Positions 1-8,699 of a stretch of 47,648 nucleotides of DNA are shown in pieces. The translations under genes and the position numbers were made by a program. The stretch comes from Deltaproteobacteria bacterium (GTDB lineage Bacteria > Myxococcota_A > Polyangia > JAAYKL01), in contig JAFGXQ010000224.1 in NCBI GenBank assembly GCA_016936575.1, positions 1 to 47,648 on the forward strand, given 5' to 3'. The notes under the pieces are model-generated. The model was not told the origin of the DNA. It searched no databases and saw nothing but the letters and a program-made list of their open reading frames with translations. Position 1 is the stretch's first letter. The number at the start of each line of letters is the position of its first letter.

Positions 1-90
1 CAAACTTCGCTAATCCATTTTTCGCACTACATGCTCACACAGTGGGTCCACTGACTACCAATTTGTCCACCTTGAAAGGGATGGGGGTGT

Positions 91-109
91 AGGGTAAAAG
101 TTTTACCCT
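91..109. repeat. Short perfect inverted repeat after rfbD
   Basis: Two 9-bp arms (AGGGTAAAA and TTTTACCCT) surround a single G immediately downstream of the rfbD stop codon. There is no following T-run on the minus strand, so this is not a convincing intrinsic terminator. The right arm belongs to a 12-mer (TTTTACCCTCTA) that occurs again at 3489-3500, where it forms the rfbB ribosome-binding region. The rest of the left edge (1-90) shows no gene I can support. Confidence 0.5.
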
Positions 110-985
110 CTACCCTTCTAGAGCCAGTTTGAGTTGTTCCTCCCATGGGGGGAGCGCCACACCGAAGGTGTCTGACAGCAGGGCGTTCGACAATACCGAA
201 AAATGCGGGCGTGTGGCGGGCGTCGGATACGCGGTGGTGGGGATGGCATTCACCGTCTTCAGCTTGAAATCGTGTTTCTGCGGTGACAGGTCGAATATGG
301 CTTTGGCAAAGTCGTACCAGCTGGTTTTCCCGGCGGCGGACATGTGGTATGTGCCGCTTTTTTGGATGGGGCGCTGCAGGTGTCTGGAAACCACCGCGGC
401 AGTGGCTTCTGCAATCATTCTGCACCAGGTGGGGCCGCCGAATTGATCATTCACGATATTCAGCTCTTCCCGTTCACGGGCGAGCCGTTGCATGGTGAGC
501 AGAAAATTGGCGCCTCGCAATCCATATACCCAGGACAGCCGAAAAATGAGATGGGTGGCTCCGGAATCCCGAACCGCCGATTCGCCGTCCAGTTTGGTTT
601 TTCCGTACACCGAAGTGGGGTTGGGTGCGTCTGTCTCACCATAAGGAGCGTCGCTGTTTCCGTCGAACACATAGTCGGTCGAGTAGTGTATCATCAGTGC
701 ACCCAGTCGTTTCGCTTCTTCGGCGATGATGCCCGGTGCGGTTGTGTTGATTGCTTTAGCCAGTTCCGGTTCACTTTCGGCCCGATCGACCGCGGTATAC
801 GCGGCGGGGTTGACAATCAGCTGCGGCTCGAAACCGCGTATCAGGTTTCGGATGGCGTCCGGATCGGTCAGGTCGCAGTCCTCCACGTCCACACCCATCA
901 GTTCTCCAAATGGCGCCAGGGTTCGGCTCAGTTCGTAGCCCACCTGACCGTTCTTACCTGTGACAAGAATTTTTGTACGGTTCAT
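110..985 (-). CDS. rfbD: dTDP-4-dehydrorhamnose reductase
   Basis: Last enzyme of dTDP-L-rhamnose synthesis: NADPH-dependent reduction of dTDP-4-dehydro-rhamnose, in the cytoplasm. The 291-residue protein opens with a Rossmann nucleotide-binding loop (GKNGQVG near residue 7). It has the extended short-chain dehydrogenase signature: YSTDYVFDG, then a YGKTK motif supplying the catalytic Tyr and Lys. Length fits RmlD/RfbD (about 290-300). An in-frame ATG lies further upstream (1093), but I chose 985 because the Rossmann fold begins just after it and a GAGG Shine-Dalgarno lies 9 nt upstream. It starts 11 nt after the rfbC stop and is the distal gene of the rfbBACD operon. Confidence 0.95.
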   Translation of the reverse strand: MNRTKILVTGKNGQVGYELSRTLAPFGELMGVDVEDCDLTDPDAIRNLIRGFEPQLIVNPAAYTAVDRAESEPELAKAINTTAPGIIAEEAKRLGALMIHYSTDYVFDGNSDAPYGETDAPNPTSVYGKTKLDGESAVRDSGATHLIFRLSWVYGLRGANFLLTMQRLAREREELNIVNDQFGGPTWCRMIAEATAAVVSRHLQRPIQKSGTYHMSAAGKTSWYDFAKAIFDLSPQKHDFKLKTVNAIPTTAYPTPATRPHFSVLSNALLSDTFGVALPPWEEQLKLALEG

Positions 986-996
986 ACTGTTGACCT

Positions 997-1554
997 CTAG
1001 CGTGAGTAGACGGGAAGCTTTTCTTTGGCGATGTCCGCCAGAACAGGAGCGTTTGCATCTTTTTCGGCCAGCACCGGCTTCAAATTCGGCCACTCGATAC
1101 CGATGGCGGGGTCGTCATACCGAACACTGCCTTCGGTTTGCGGTGAATAATACCGGGTGCATTTATATGCAAACAGCGCGGTTTCGCTGGTGACAACAAA
1201 TCCGTGGGCGAAATCCGGCGGCACGTAGAACTGTTTTTTGTTTTCGCCCGACAGGAATACGCCTTCCCATTTGCCGAATGTGGGGGAGCCCACGCGAATG
1301 TCGACCGCCACGTCGAAAACCTCACCCTGAAGAACCTGAACCAGTTTTCCCTGCGCCCCGGGATTCTGAAAATGCAGTCCCCGCAGTACGCCTTTGCTCG
1401 AAAAAGAGATGTTGTCCTGTACGAACGCCTCCGGGATACCCGCATCGGCGTACCGCTGTCGGCTGTAAGACTCCATGAAAAAACCGCGATGATCTCCGAA
1501 CACCTTGGGCTCAATGATGATCACTCCCGGAAGACTGGTTTCGATAACATTCAT
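997..1554 (-). CDS. rfbC: dTDP-4-dehydrorhamnose 3,5-epimerase
   Basis: Cupin-fold epimerase that inverts C3 and C5 of dTDP-4-dehydro-6-deoxyglucose. Its 185 residues match the usual RmlC length. Visible family motifs are a DHRGFF stretch near residue 21, the GVLRGLHFQ segment carrying the catalytic His, the [12 protein letters not shown] strand pair, and [10 protein letters not shown]. The start codon overlaps the rfbA stop by 4 nt (ATGA), so translation is probably coupled. The neighbouring genes supply its substrate (rfbB) and use its product (rfbD). Confidence 0.95.
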   Translation of the reverse strand: MNVIETSLPGVIIIEPKVFGDHRGFFMESYSRQRYADAGIPEAFVQDNISFSSKGVLRGLHFQNPGAQGKLVQVLQGEVFDVAVDIRVGSPTFGKWEGVFLSGENKKQFYVPPDFAHGFVVTSETALFAYKCTRYYSPQTEGSVRYDDPAIGIEWPNLKPVLAEKDANAPVLADIAKEKLPVYSR

Positions 1555-2429
1555 ACGGGTTCCTCCGCGACCATTTTAAGATAGGCGCCATAGTCGTTTT
1601 TGGCAAACTTCGACGCGTGTTCAAGCAGGTGTTCTTTAGAAATCCACCCCTGATGATACGCGATTTCCTCAAGACAGGCGACCATCAGTCCCTGACGGTT
1701 TTCAACCGCTTCCACATACTGCGATGCCTGCAGCATGTTGGCATGAGAACCGGTGTCCAGCCAGGCGAATCCGCGCCCTAATATCTGAACCTGGAGTTGT
1801 TGCTCTTTGAGATACAGATCATTGAGGGCGGTGATTTCGAACTCTCCTCGCGCAGACGGTGAAAGCGTTTTTGCTTTCTGAACAACGGTGTTGTCATAAA
1901 AATACAGACCGGTTACGGCATAATGCGACTTCGGATGCGTGGGTTTTTCTTCGAGGGACACGGCGGCGCCCTCCGCATTGAATTCCACCACACCGTAGTC
2001 TTCAGGATGATTCACCGGATAGGCAAACACCGTCGCGCCGTTGATGTTCGCCGACGCCGCGCGCAATATTTTTGAGAAGCCGTGGCCGTAAAAAATATTA
2101 TCGCCCAGAACCAGCGCAGAGGAGTTGTCGCCGAGAAATGAATCTCCAATGAGGAATGCCTGCGCCAGCCCTTCCGGTTTTTCCTGGACCGCATAGGTGA
2201 TTGAAATACCCCACTGGGAACCGTCGCCCAGCAGTCGGATGAACGCATCTTGTTCATGGGGAGTGTTGATAATCAGTACGTCGCGAATGCCGGCGAGCAT
2301 CAGAACGCTGATGGGGTAGTAAATCATCGGTTTATTGTAAATGGGAACCAATTGCTTGCTGGTGCCCAATGTCACCGGGTACAACCGGGTGCCGGAACCG
2401 CCGGCCAGAACAATTCCTTTACGACTCAT
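1551..2429 (-). CDS. rfbA: glucose-1-phosphate thymidylyltransferase
   Basis: Forms dTDP-glucose from dTTP and glucose-1-phosphate, the entry step to dTDP-rhamnose. At 292 residues it has full RmlA length. The N-terminus has the nucleotidyltransferase loop [11 protein letters not shown] (about residues 10-20) with the signature Gly-rich and Arg residues, followed by the [16 protein letters not shown] segment typical of sugar-nucleotide pyrophosphorylases. [11 protein letters not shown] and [13 protein letters not shown] are further family motifs. The gene overlaps rfbB and rfbC by 4 nt each, giving a tightly coupled operon. Confidence 0.96.
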   Translation of the reverse strand: MSRKGIVLAGGSGTRLYPVTLGTSKQLVPIYNKPMIYYPISVLMLAGIRDVLIINTPHEQDAFIRLLGDGSQWGISITYAVQEKPEGLAQAFLIGDSFLGDNSSALVLGDNIFYGHGFSKILRAASANINGATVFAYPVNHPEDYGVVEFNAEGAAVSLEEKPTHPKSHYAVTGLYFYDNTVVQKAKTLSPSARGEFEITALNDLYLKEQQLQVQILGRGFAWLDTGSHANMLQASQYVEAVENRQGLMVACLEEIAYHQGWISKEHLLEHASKFAKNDYGAYLKMVAEEPV

Positions 2430-3487
2430 TTTTCCCCCCGGGCGGCGTAATTTTGGTCAATCCATTCTCGATATTTGCCGCTGCGTACGTCGGTAATCCA
2501 TTCGGGATGGCCGAGGTACCATTCAACCGTTTTGCGCATACCGGTTTCAAACGTTTCTTTGGGTTGCCAACCGAGCTCGCTCTGAATTTTTGTTGCGTCG
2601 ATAGCATAGCGAAAATCGTGGCCGGGCCGGTCTGTCACGTATGTGATCAGGCTTTTTGATTCTTCGGTATTGAGTTTCGCGAGTTCTGAAACAATTTCAC
2701 ATATGGTGTGTACCACGTGAATGTTGGAACGTTCACAGTTACCGCCCACGTTGTAGGTTTCCCCCGTCTTTCCATTGGCGACAACGGTCATGATGGCGTC
2801 ACAGTGGTCGGTGACGTACAGCCAGTCGCGAACGTTTTCTCCTTTTCCGTATACGGGAAGCGGTTTTCGTTCCAGCACATTCAGGATCATCAGGGGAATC
2901 AGTTTTTCGGGGAACTGGTATGGACCGTAGTTGTTGGAGCAATTGGTCACAGTGACGGGCATGCCGTATGTTCGGTGGTACGCCCGTACCAGGTGATCAC
3001 TTCCGGCCTTTGATGCGGAATAGGGACTGCTGGGGTCATAGGGAGTGGACTCCATAAATTTACCCTCGTCGCCGAGTGATCCATATACTTCGTCGGTACT
3101 GACATGATGAAATTTTTTGTCGCTAAAATCGTTTTTCCACAGGGCGCGGGCGGCTTCAAGCAGGTGAAGGGTTCCCACCACATTGGTAAAAACGAAATCC
3201 GCGGGCCCGTGAATGCTGCGGTCCACATGACTTTCTGCTGCAAAATGAACCACGGTATCGGGTGCATATTTCTGGAACACGCGGTTCACGGCATCGCTGT
3301 CGCAAATGTCGACCTGCTCGAAACTGTAATTGGGTTCATTTTGCTGCTGCGCTACGCTGAGGGGGTTTCCCGCGTAGGTCAGTTTGTCGATATTCACGAA
3401 ATGAGTGTCCGGCATCTGAGGAACAAAATGGTTGATAAAATTGGCGCCGATAAATCCGCAGCCGCCTGTGACTAATACTGTTTTCAT
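2426..3487 (-). CDS. rfbB: dTDP-glucose 4,6-dehydratase
   Basis: NAD-dependent dehydratase converting dTDP-glucose to dTDP-4-dehydro-6-deoxyglucose. The 353 residues match RmlB. Visible motifs are the Rossmann loop [10 protein letters not shown] (residues 8-17), [12 protein letters not shown], the active-site STDEVYG loop, and [12 protein letters not shown] carrying the catalytic Tyr-x3-Lys. It is the first gene of rfbBACD. A strong ribosome-binding site (GAGGG, spaced by TAAAAG) precedes the ATG and lies inside the 12-mer repeated downstream of rfbD. Confidence 0.96.
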   Translation of the reverse strand: MKTVLVTGGCGFIGANFINHFVPQMPDTHFVNIDKLTYAGNPLSVAQQQNEPNYSFEQVDICDSDAVNRVFQKYAPDTVVHFAAESHVDRSIHGPADFVFTNVVGTLHLLEAARALWKNDFSDKKFHHVSTDEVYGSLGDEGKFMESTPYDPSSPYSASKAGSDHLVRAYHRTYGMPVTVTNCSNNYGPYQFPEKLIPLMILNVLERKPLPVYGKGENVRDWLYVTDHCDAIMTVVANGKTGETYNVGGNCERSNIHVVHTICEIVSELAKLNTEESKSLITYVTDRPGHDFRYAIDATKIQSELGWQPKETFETGMRKTVEWYLGHPEWITDVRSGKYREWIDQNYAARGEK

Positions 3488-3848
3488 CTTTTACCCTCTA
3501 GTTACTGCAATTGCAGGAAACTTTTACACAAATGTTCCGATTTTGCAACGGATGGATGTACCCGAATCGCAGTTGGATCGGTGCATTACAACGTACCGCA
3601 ACCGGTTCCCGGCAGCATTGAACGTCATATACTCACGGTACAGCCGGCAGAGCAAGCAAAATTATTTTTATAGTTTCAGTATCTTTAAAAAGTATATCAC
3701 GGTGAAACGAACGCATTTCAGATGGCGATTTTGCACTCGTGCGTTCACTCCGAAAATTTCGTTGACAACTTGGGGGATACCGGTCACTTTCACCCAGCAA
3801 TACATCGCGAAAAACCGCATTGATTCCTGAACGAACGGACCCCCCGGA
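3488..3848. other. Divergent intergenic region, rfbB / GT2
   Basis: A 361-nt non-coding region between the minus-strand rfb operon and the plus-strand glycosyltransferase group must carry promoters for both. It contains a perfect 12-bp palindrome CTGCAATTGCAG (3505-3516) about 20 nt upstream of rfbB and an AT-rich stretch around 3656-3700. A TTGACA occurs at 3762-3767 on the plus strand but no good -10 box follows at normal spacing. I see no gene here. Confidence 0.5.
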
Positions 3849-6002
3849 ATGTGGAATTTATTTTTCAATATCACGCTCCTTTCCAACGGCACGACAGTGG
3901 AGAAATGGCATCCGCTGGCCGATGATTCCGGGTATGAGCTGCACCGACGTTTTTATTCGGGGTGGTATGTATTTGAACTTCAGGTAGACGCGGATGAACC
4001 GGATACCGCCAAATTGTACCTGGATTTGGGAAACGGGTTTCGCGACGATCACGTGGTGGAGATTTCATTTCATTCGCCCAGGCTGAGAAAGCGATTTTTT
4101 TTGATGCCGCCGAGATGTCGCGCGATTCGGTTGGTGCCCGCACAGGTGAATGCCTCGTATACGATGAGGCATTTCAAATTGCGACGGGTAACGCGCGGAT
4201 TTGCATTTAGACGCATACTGCGCAGAATGCAGCGGGCAGATGTGTATATGCCTGCCGGCGCCGCGCCCAAAGAGTTGATGTCGCTGTATGCGCAGCTGTT
4301 TCAGCCGGTTGCCCGAGTGGATTATTCCTATTATGTGAAAGAGATTGAACCCAGGCAGTGGTGTGCGGGTGTAAAGAATGTGACCACTGTGATTTCGCTG
4401 TACATGTCGCTTCATCGGGCGGATTCGGCGCGAGTGGAACGGACCGTGCACTCGATATTGCAGCAGACGTATCCCCATTGGGAATTGTGGTTCACCGGCG
4501 CGGCATCGATTGAAACATCGCTGCGCGCACGATGTGAAGAGTACACGGTGAACAGTAGGCGAATTCGGTTTCTTTCGGAAGAGGCCGGTGATGACCGACA
4601 GCCACTGTCATCCAAGACATCTGTTTTGGGCACTGGGGAGTATATCGTGCGAATCGATGTCGGCGATACGCTCGCACCGCAGGCGCTGAACGAGCTTATC
4701 CATGTTGCTGCGACGCATTCTGACAGTCGGATTATTTACTCCGATGAAGACCGCATCGATGTCGAAGGCGCGCGGCATAGCCCGCATTTCAAGCCCGACT
4801 GGAATGAATACCTGCTGCTTTCTCAGAATTACATTTCAAGGTTGTGTGCGTTCCGGCGTGAATTAATAGAATCGGTGGCAGGAGAGCGGGCGGCGGTCGG
4901 AAACGGGCGTGCGTACGATTTACTGCTTCGGTGTGTGAAAGCGTGTGCGGGGAAGGGGATACATCACGTTGACAAGGTGTTGGTTCATCGGCACGAGTAT
5001 CCCGTCGAGAACGAAAATTTCGTGCAGGGCGCTGAGTCGAATGATGCGACGGCAGACATTCTGGCGTTGACCGACTACTTGTCGGATATCCCTTCCGCTG
5101 AAGTTGTTCCCGTTGATCGCGCGAACACATATCGCGTTATCTGGCCTGTGCCGGAACCGTCGCCTCAAGTAACATTGATTGTTCCCGCACGGAATGAACG
5201 AGATATGACCCGGCGGGCCATTAATTCGATTCTGCAAAAAACCGATTACCCCAATTACGATATTCTACTGATAGACAACCGTTCCGATGACAAAAACACG
5301 CTGGCGTACTTTGCGTCGCTGGCATCTCATCCCAGGGTGCGCGTGGTGAATTATCCCCATGAATTCAATTTTGCGGCAATCAACAATTTCGCGGTGCAGC
5401 AGGCAGAGGGCGACATTGTCGGTTTGCTCAATAACGATATTGAAATTCGCCAGGGGGATTGGCTGAGAGAAATGGTGTCTCATGCGGCGCAGAGCGGCGT
5501 TGGGTGTGTGGGGGCAAAACTGGTATACCCCGATGGTCGGATTCAGCACGGCGGGGTGATACTGGGTATCGGGAAGGTGGCCGGCCACAGCCATAAATAC
5601 TATCGCGAGGATCATCCGGGGTATTTCGGCCGGTTGCTTTGCGTTCAGAATATGACAGCGGTTACCGCCGCGGCCATGCTGGTTCGAAAGTCGGTGTATC
5701 TGGAAGTCGGCGGAATGGATGCCGAGAATTTGAAAGTGGCGTACAACGATGTGGATTTTTGTCTGAAGGTGATTGAAAACGGGTATCGGAATGTGTGGAC
5801 CCCCCATGCGGTGCTGATTCATCACGAGTCGGTCAGCCGGGGATTGGATGACGATGACGAAAAGCAGACTCGGTTTGCCGAGGAAACAGCGTATATGCTG
5901 CAAAAATGGGGCGCACGATTGCGGCATGATCCGTGTTACAACCGCAACCTGAGCCATCGATTTGAGGATTTTTCGCTGAACACAGATCCGGATCCGCTGT
6001 AA
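3849..6002 (+). CDS. two-domain family 2 glycosyltransferase
   Basis: Probable polysaccharide glycosyltransferase of 717 residues. A beta-rich N-terminal region (about 1-120) is followed by two GT2 (GT-A fold) domains. The first (about 178-400) has the hallmark YSDEDRID segment (297-304), but its nucleotide-binding strand reads WELWFTGAAS instead of the usual acidic D-D motif, and the usual DHDD site reads IDVGD. The second (about 440-690) looks intact: VTLIVPARNE, ILLIDNRSDD, LLNNDIE at 527-532, and the GGMDAE and YNDVDFC acceptor-site motifs. The ATG has only a weak GGA close upstream. It heads a plus-strand group with the next two genes. The donor sugar is unknown; rhamnose is plausible from the adjacent rfb genes. 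Confidence 0.85.
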   Translation: MWNLFFNITLLSNGTTVEKWHPLADDSGYELHRRFYSGWYVFELQVDADEPDTAKLYLDLGNGFRDDHVVEISFHSPRLRKRFFLMPPRCRAIRLVPAQVNASYTMRHFKLRRVTRGFAFRRILRRMQRADVYMPAGAAPKELMSLYAQLFQPVARVDYSYYVKEIEPRQWCAGVKNVTTVISLYMSLHRADSARVERTVHSILQQTYPHWELWFTGAASIETSLRARCEEYTVNSRRIRFLSEEAGDDRQPLSSKTSVLGTGEYIVRIDVGDTLAPQALNELIHVAATHSDSRIIYSDEDRIDVEGARHSPHFKPDWNEYLLLSQNYISRLCAFRRELIESVAGERAAVGNGRAYDLLLRCVKACAGKGIHHVDKVLVHRHEYPVENENFVQGAESNDATADILALTDYLSDIPSAEVVPVDRANTYRVIWPVPEPSPQVTLIVPARNERDMTRRAINSILQKTDYPNYDILLIDNRSDDKNTLAYFASLASHPRVRVVNYPHEFNFAAINNFAVQQAEGDIVGLLNNDIEIRQGDWLREMVSHAAQSGVGCVGAKLVYPDGRIQHGGVILGIGKVAGHSHKYYREDHPGYFGRLLCVQNMTAVTAAAMLVRKSVYLEVGGMDAENLKVAYNDVDFCLKVIENGYRNVWTPHAVLIHHESVSRGLDDDDEKQTRFAEETAYMLQKWGARLRHDPCYNRNLSHRFEDFSLNTDPDPL

Positions 6003-6139
6003 TAGCTGGAATACGTTATGCCGTGCTGCTCCGAATACCGTATGAGACCGGTCGAACAGCAAAGAAATGTGCGATTGAAAATATATTTGAAAACGATTTT
6101 TCTTTGGTGTTCGGCTGAGGTCTGATACAACTGAATTTA

Positions 6140-7150
6140 ATGAAAACCATACTTTATATTACCTTCAGCAAGCGGAATGTTCATGACTATTACCTGGATG
6201 CTTCTGTAATATATCGTTGTTTTCAACCCTGTGAGCATTGGCGGCGATTGGGGTATCGCAGCTATGTGGTGCACTATATGGATGCGGTTGAAAAGGAGAT
6301 TCCCGCTGACATTGTCGTTTTTCATCGACCCAGGTCGTGCAATCAGCTGACGGTATTGCTGGAGCGGTACAGTAAGAACCGATGTGTGGCGGACTTTGAC
6401 GACAGTCTGTTTGATGCGTCTATTCTCGACAGTCACCCGGCGTACCTGAGTGAAGCCACAAGTCTGTTGAGCCTGAAAAAGTTGACCAACGAGTATTTTC
6501 AGGCGGCCAAAGAGTTTCACACTTTTTTTGTCAGCAGTGACGGAATAAAAGAAACCGTGGAACGACAGTTTTCCTGCGAACGCGTGTTTGTGGTTCGAAA
6601 CGGTATCTCAACCTTCTGGCGAAATCTCGGCGGCCTGAAAACAAAGCAAAAAGACAAACGAATTGTCAGTTATTTTTCGGGCACGTCAAACCATACGGCG
6701 GATTTGATGGCGCACATGGATTCAATCGACGCAGCGGTTGCCAAATGGCCCGATTTGGAAGTGCATGTGTACGGCCAGCTGAAACTGAACCAGCCGCTGC
6801 CCCCCAACTGGCGGAGACGCGAGCCGGTGTTGTTTCATTTGTTGCCGCAGTTGATTCATCAGTCGTATTTGTGCATCGCGCCCATGATGGATACGCCGTT
6901 TAATCGCTGCAAGTCAGCAATCAAGTTTTTAGAAGCGGCCAGCTTTGGAAAGCCGCTGATCACGCAGTCCATGCCGGAGTTTCAGCGCTTGAGTAACCCC
7001 GGGTTGCTGTTTGTCGAAAAAGACTGGGCGCCCGCGGTTGCACAAATGATGAACATCGACAGGTATACCGAGGCGTCGCGTTCGGCCAGAGCGCTGAGCG
7101 AGCAACACCATGTGGCCGATAAACTGGCGGAGGTTGCGAAGTGGATTTGA
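6140..7150 (+). CDS. GT-B fold glycosyltransferase (GT4-like)
   Basis: A 336-residue protein with the C-terminal signature of family 4-type glycosyltransferases: CKSAIKFLEAASFGKPLI (residues 257-274), whose Glu265 corresponds to the conserved donor-binding glutamate. The N-terminal half contains an acidic DFDD motif (85-88) seen in relatives. VVRNGIS (151-157) is the typical domain-linker motif of GT-B enzymes. It probably adds one sugar of the surface polysaccharide in the cytoplasm. The gene lies 137 nt after the GT2 gene and overlaps the next gene by 10 nt. Donor and acceptor cannot be told from sequence. Confidence 0.8.
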   Translation: MKTILYITFSKRNVHDYYLDASVIYRCFQPCEHWRRLGYRSYVVHYMDAVEKEIPADIVVFHRPRSCNQLTVLLERYSKNRCVADFDDSLFDASILDSHPAYLSEATSLLSLKKLTNEYFQAAKEFHTFFVSSDGIKETVERQFSCERVFVVRNGISTFWRNLGGLKTKQKDKRIVSYFSGTSNHTADLMAHMDSIDAAVAKWPDLEVHVYGQLKLNQPLPPNWRRREPVLFHLLPQLIHQSYLCIAPMMDTPFNRCKSAIKFLEAASFGKPLITQSMPEFQRLSNPGLLFVEKDWAPAVAQMMNIDRYTEASRSARALSEQHHVADKLAEVAKWI

Positions 7151-7638
7151 CCCCCGTTGAACAATGGCAGTTGCTCAGCTTTCTGCTGCACAAAGGGCAT
7201 TCAGAAATGCTCGATGAAACCGAGTGTCTGGTGCTTCACGAATTGCAAATCAATCGGGTGGGAAATTCCTACCAGCAGGTGGCCAACGCATATCCCGATA
7301 CCCCGCCGAGGAAGGTGATCGTTCAATGCAGCGAGGATGCCATTCGATTTATCGATGCCCACGACAATACTTTGTTGCTCGATTGGCAGGGCGGGTTGAA
7401 CAGTGAGCTGGTCCCCTGGGTGTATTACAACGACCTGATTCGCATTGATATTGACCCGCCGCTCTTTGAGCGGTTGATGGCCGTAGCCGATGATTTCGTA
7501 GCGCGCAAATCCCTGATTGAAGCCGCCCCCATCGACGTCACCCGTAGGCCGTCCACCCCCGTTGCCCGAAAATGGCGCAAACTGCGAAGAGACCCGGTAT
7601 TGTTTGTGAATGACTTTTTTAAAAAGTGGATGAAATAA
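7141..7638 (+). CDS. small protein with capsule-type C-terminal motif
   Basis: An acidic 165-residue protein of unrecognised family. It overlaps the preceding glycosyltransferase by 10 nt, so it is very likely translated with it. Most of the sequence shows no catalytic motif. The last 23 residues (KWRKLRRDPVLF followed by VNDFFKKW) closely resemble the basic-then-aromatic tail R-K-L-x-R-D-P-x-L-F-F-x-D found, from memory, at the ends of many capsular polysaccharide glycosyltransferases. It may be an accessory or membrane-docking subunit of the glycosyltransferase; this is inference from the tail and the gene overlap. Confidence 0.7.
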   Translation: MDLTPVEQWQLLSFLLHKGHSEMLDETECLVLHELQINRVGNSYQQVANAYPDTPPRKVIVQCSEDAIRFIDAHDNTLLLDWQGGLNSELVPWVYYNDLIRIDIDPPLFERLMAVADDFVARKSLIEAAPIDVTRRPSTPVARKWRKLRRDPVLFVNDFFKKWMK

Positions 7639-7654
7639 TACGTATATTTAAGAT

Positions 7655-8677
7655 TCATTTCTGTTGAAGAGCCAGATCTCCGAGTATGCGCGCGAGCTTT
7701 CGTTTTGTAATTCCTTCAAAAAAAGTGCGGTTGGTTTCTTCTTTGTTAAGTTTTCCTAAAAAGAGCTCGCCATTGCTTCGGTTCAGATATTCTTTCGCGA
7801 GTTTTGCATTTGATTCCTTGTATTGCTCAAGAATTTCTTTTCGTTTTCTGTAATTCAGCATATTGGGTTTTCCGAGGCTATTTCTGGGAAGGCGGGCGAC
7901 AAATTGCTCGAATTTTTCGTGACCGTAAACATTTTTAAGAATCCGCAGAACATCCAGCATTTCTTCTGTGTAACTCTGATTGCTTTTCCCTCTGTCCGGA
8001 ATGACTAGGTCGTTTGTAAGTGGTAGCTGAAAGATGCCTAAGAAGTCGGCAAACAATCCACCAGGCATTTGTTCCTTTTCCATCACTTTTACGACTATGT
8101 TTGGTTTTCCAACGAATTTAGATAGTGTTTGAAGTTTATCGAAGTAGTCAATTGATGCGTTGATTGGCACCAGTTTTTCACCATTCAGATATTTGCGAGC
8201 CAAATCCGCAACGGTTCCTTTAAACGTCGGATGATTTACCAGAATTGTGGAATATGCGCTGACGATGAATTCGTCCTGCCTGCGAATGTAAAAAATAATT
8301 TTGATGTCGAAGTCCGAAAAGGCGTTGGCTATGGCTTTCCATTTTTGGTCTAACTGCTCGGGCTCTTCTTCAAATACCTCCGAACTTAGAACAACGCGAG
8401 AGGTATGGGTGGCGTCCATTTCTCGGCGAAGCGCATCTGAAAATGAGAAATTTTTCTTGAATACCTTCTTATTCTGCATGAAATGCCATCCCAGATGATG
8501 ATGACCTTTCCTGTACGCATCAAATCGAGTGTCCGTAATATTGTCGTTGCTGCGAAAACATTGCGGATATAAAAGATTTTTCTGCAACAGCAGAGAGTAG
8601 TTGTCCGACAGAAAGAATTGCAGAGCGGTGGTACCCGTTTTATGAGCGCCGATGTGTATGTATAGTTCTTTTTTCAT
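7655..8677 (-). CDS. sulfotransferase-like protein 1
   Basis: A 340-residue protein with both PAPS-binding signatures of sulfotransferases. The 5'-phosphosulfate loop is HIGAHKTGTTALQ (residues 8-20). The 3'-phosphate element is IRRQDEFIVSAYS (131-143), with the usual Arg and Ser. A shared VVLSSEVF strand lies near residue 95. It probably transfers sulfate from PAPS to a carbohydrate hydroxyl in the cytoplasm. The gene follows the lipoprotein gene by 22 nt and is the last of a three-gene minus-strand set; its stop lies 16 nt from the convergent 7141-7638 gene. The region is AT-richer than the rfb and che genes, suggesting transfer. The exact substrate is unknown. Confidence 0.8.
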   Translation of the reverse strand: MKKELYIHIGAHKTGTTALQFFLSDNYSLLLQKNLLYPQCFRSNDNITDTRFDAYRKGHHHLGWHFMQNKKVFKKNFSFSDALRREMDATHTSRVVLSSEVFEEEPEQLDQKWKAIANAFSDFDIKIIFYIRRQDEFIVSAYSTILVNHPTFKGTVADLARKYLNGEKLVPINASIDYFDKLQTLSKFVGKPNIVVKVMEKEQMPGGLFADFLGIFQLPLTNDLVIPDRGKSNQSYTEEMLDVLRILKNVYGHEKFEQFVARLPRNSLGKPNMLNYRKRKEILEQYKESNAKLAKEYLNRSNGELFLGKLNKEETNRTFFEGITKRKLARILGDLALQQK

Positions 8678-8699
8678 ATGAGTTCCATGGATAGGAAAA

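Noticed and set aside
91..109. Hairpin after rfbD as a rho-independent terminator
   Set aside because: There is no room for a normal loop and no T-run follows on the minus strand.
344..1000. 218-codon plus-strand open frame
   Set aside because: It is antisense to rfbD, whose motifs are intact.
5265..6062. 265-codon minus-strand open frame
   Set aside because: It lies opposite the conserved second GT2 domain and has no recognisable domain or ribosome-binding site.
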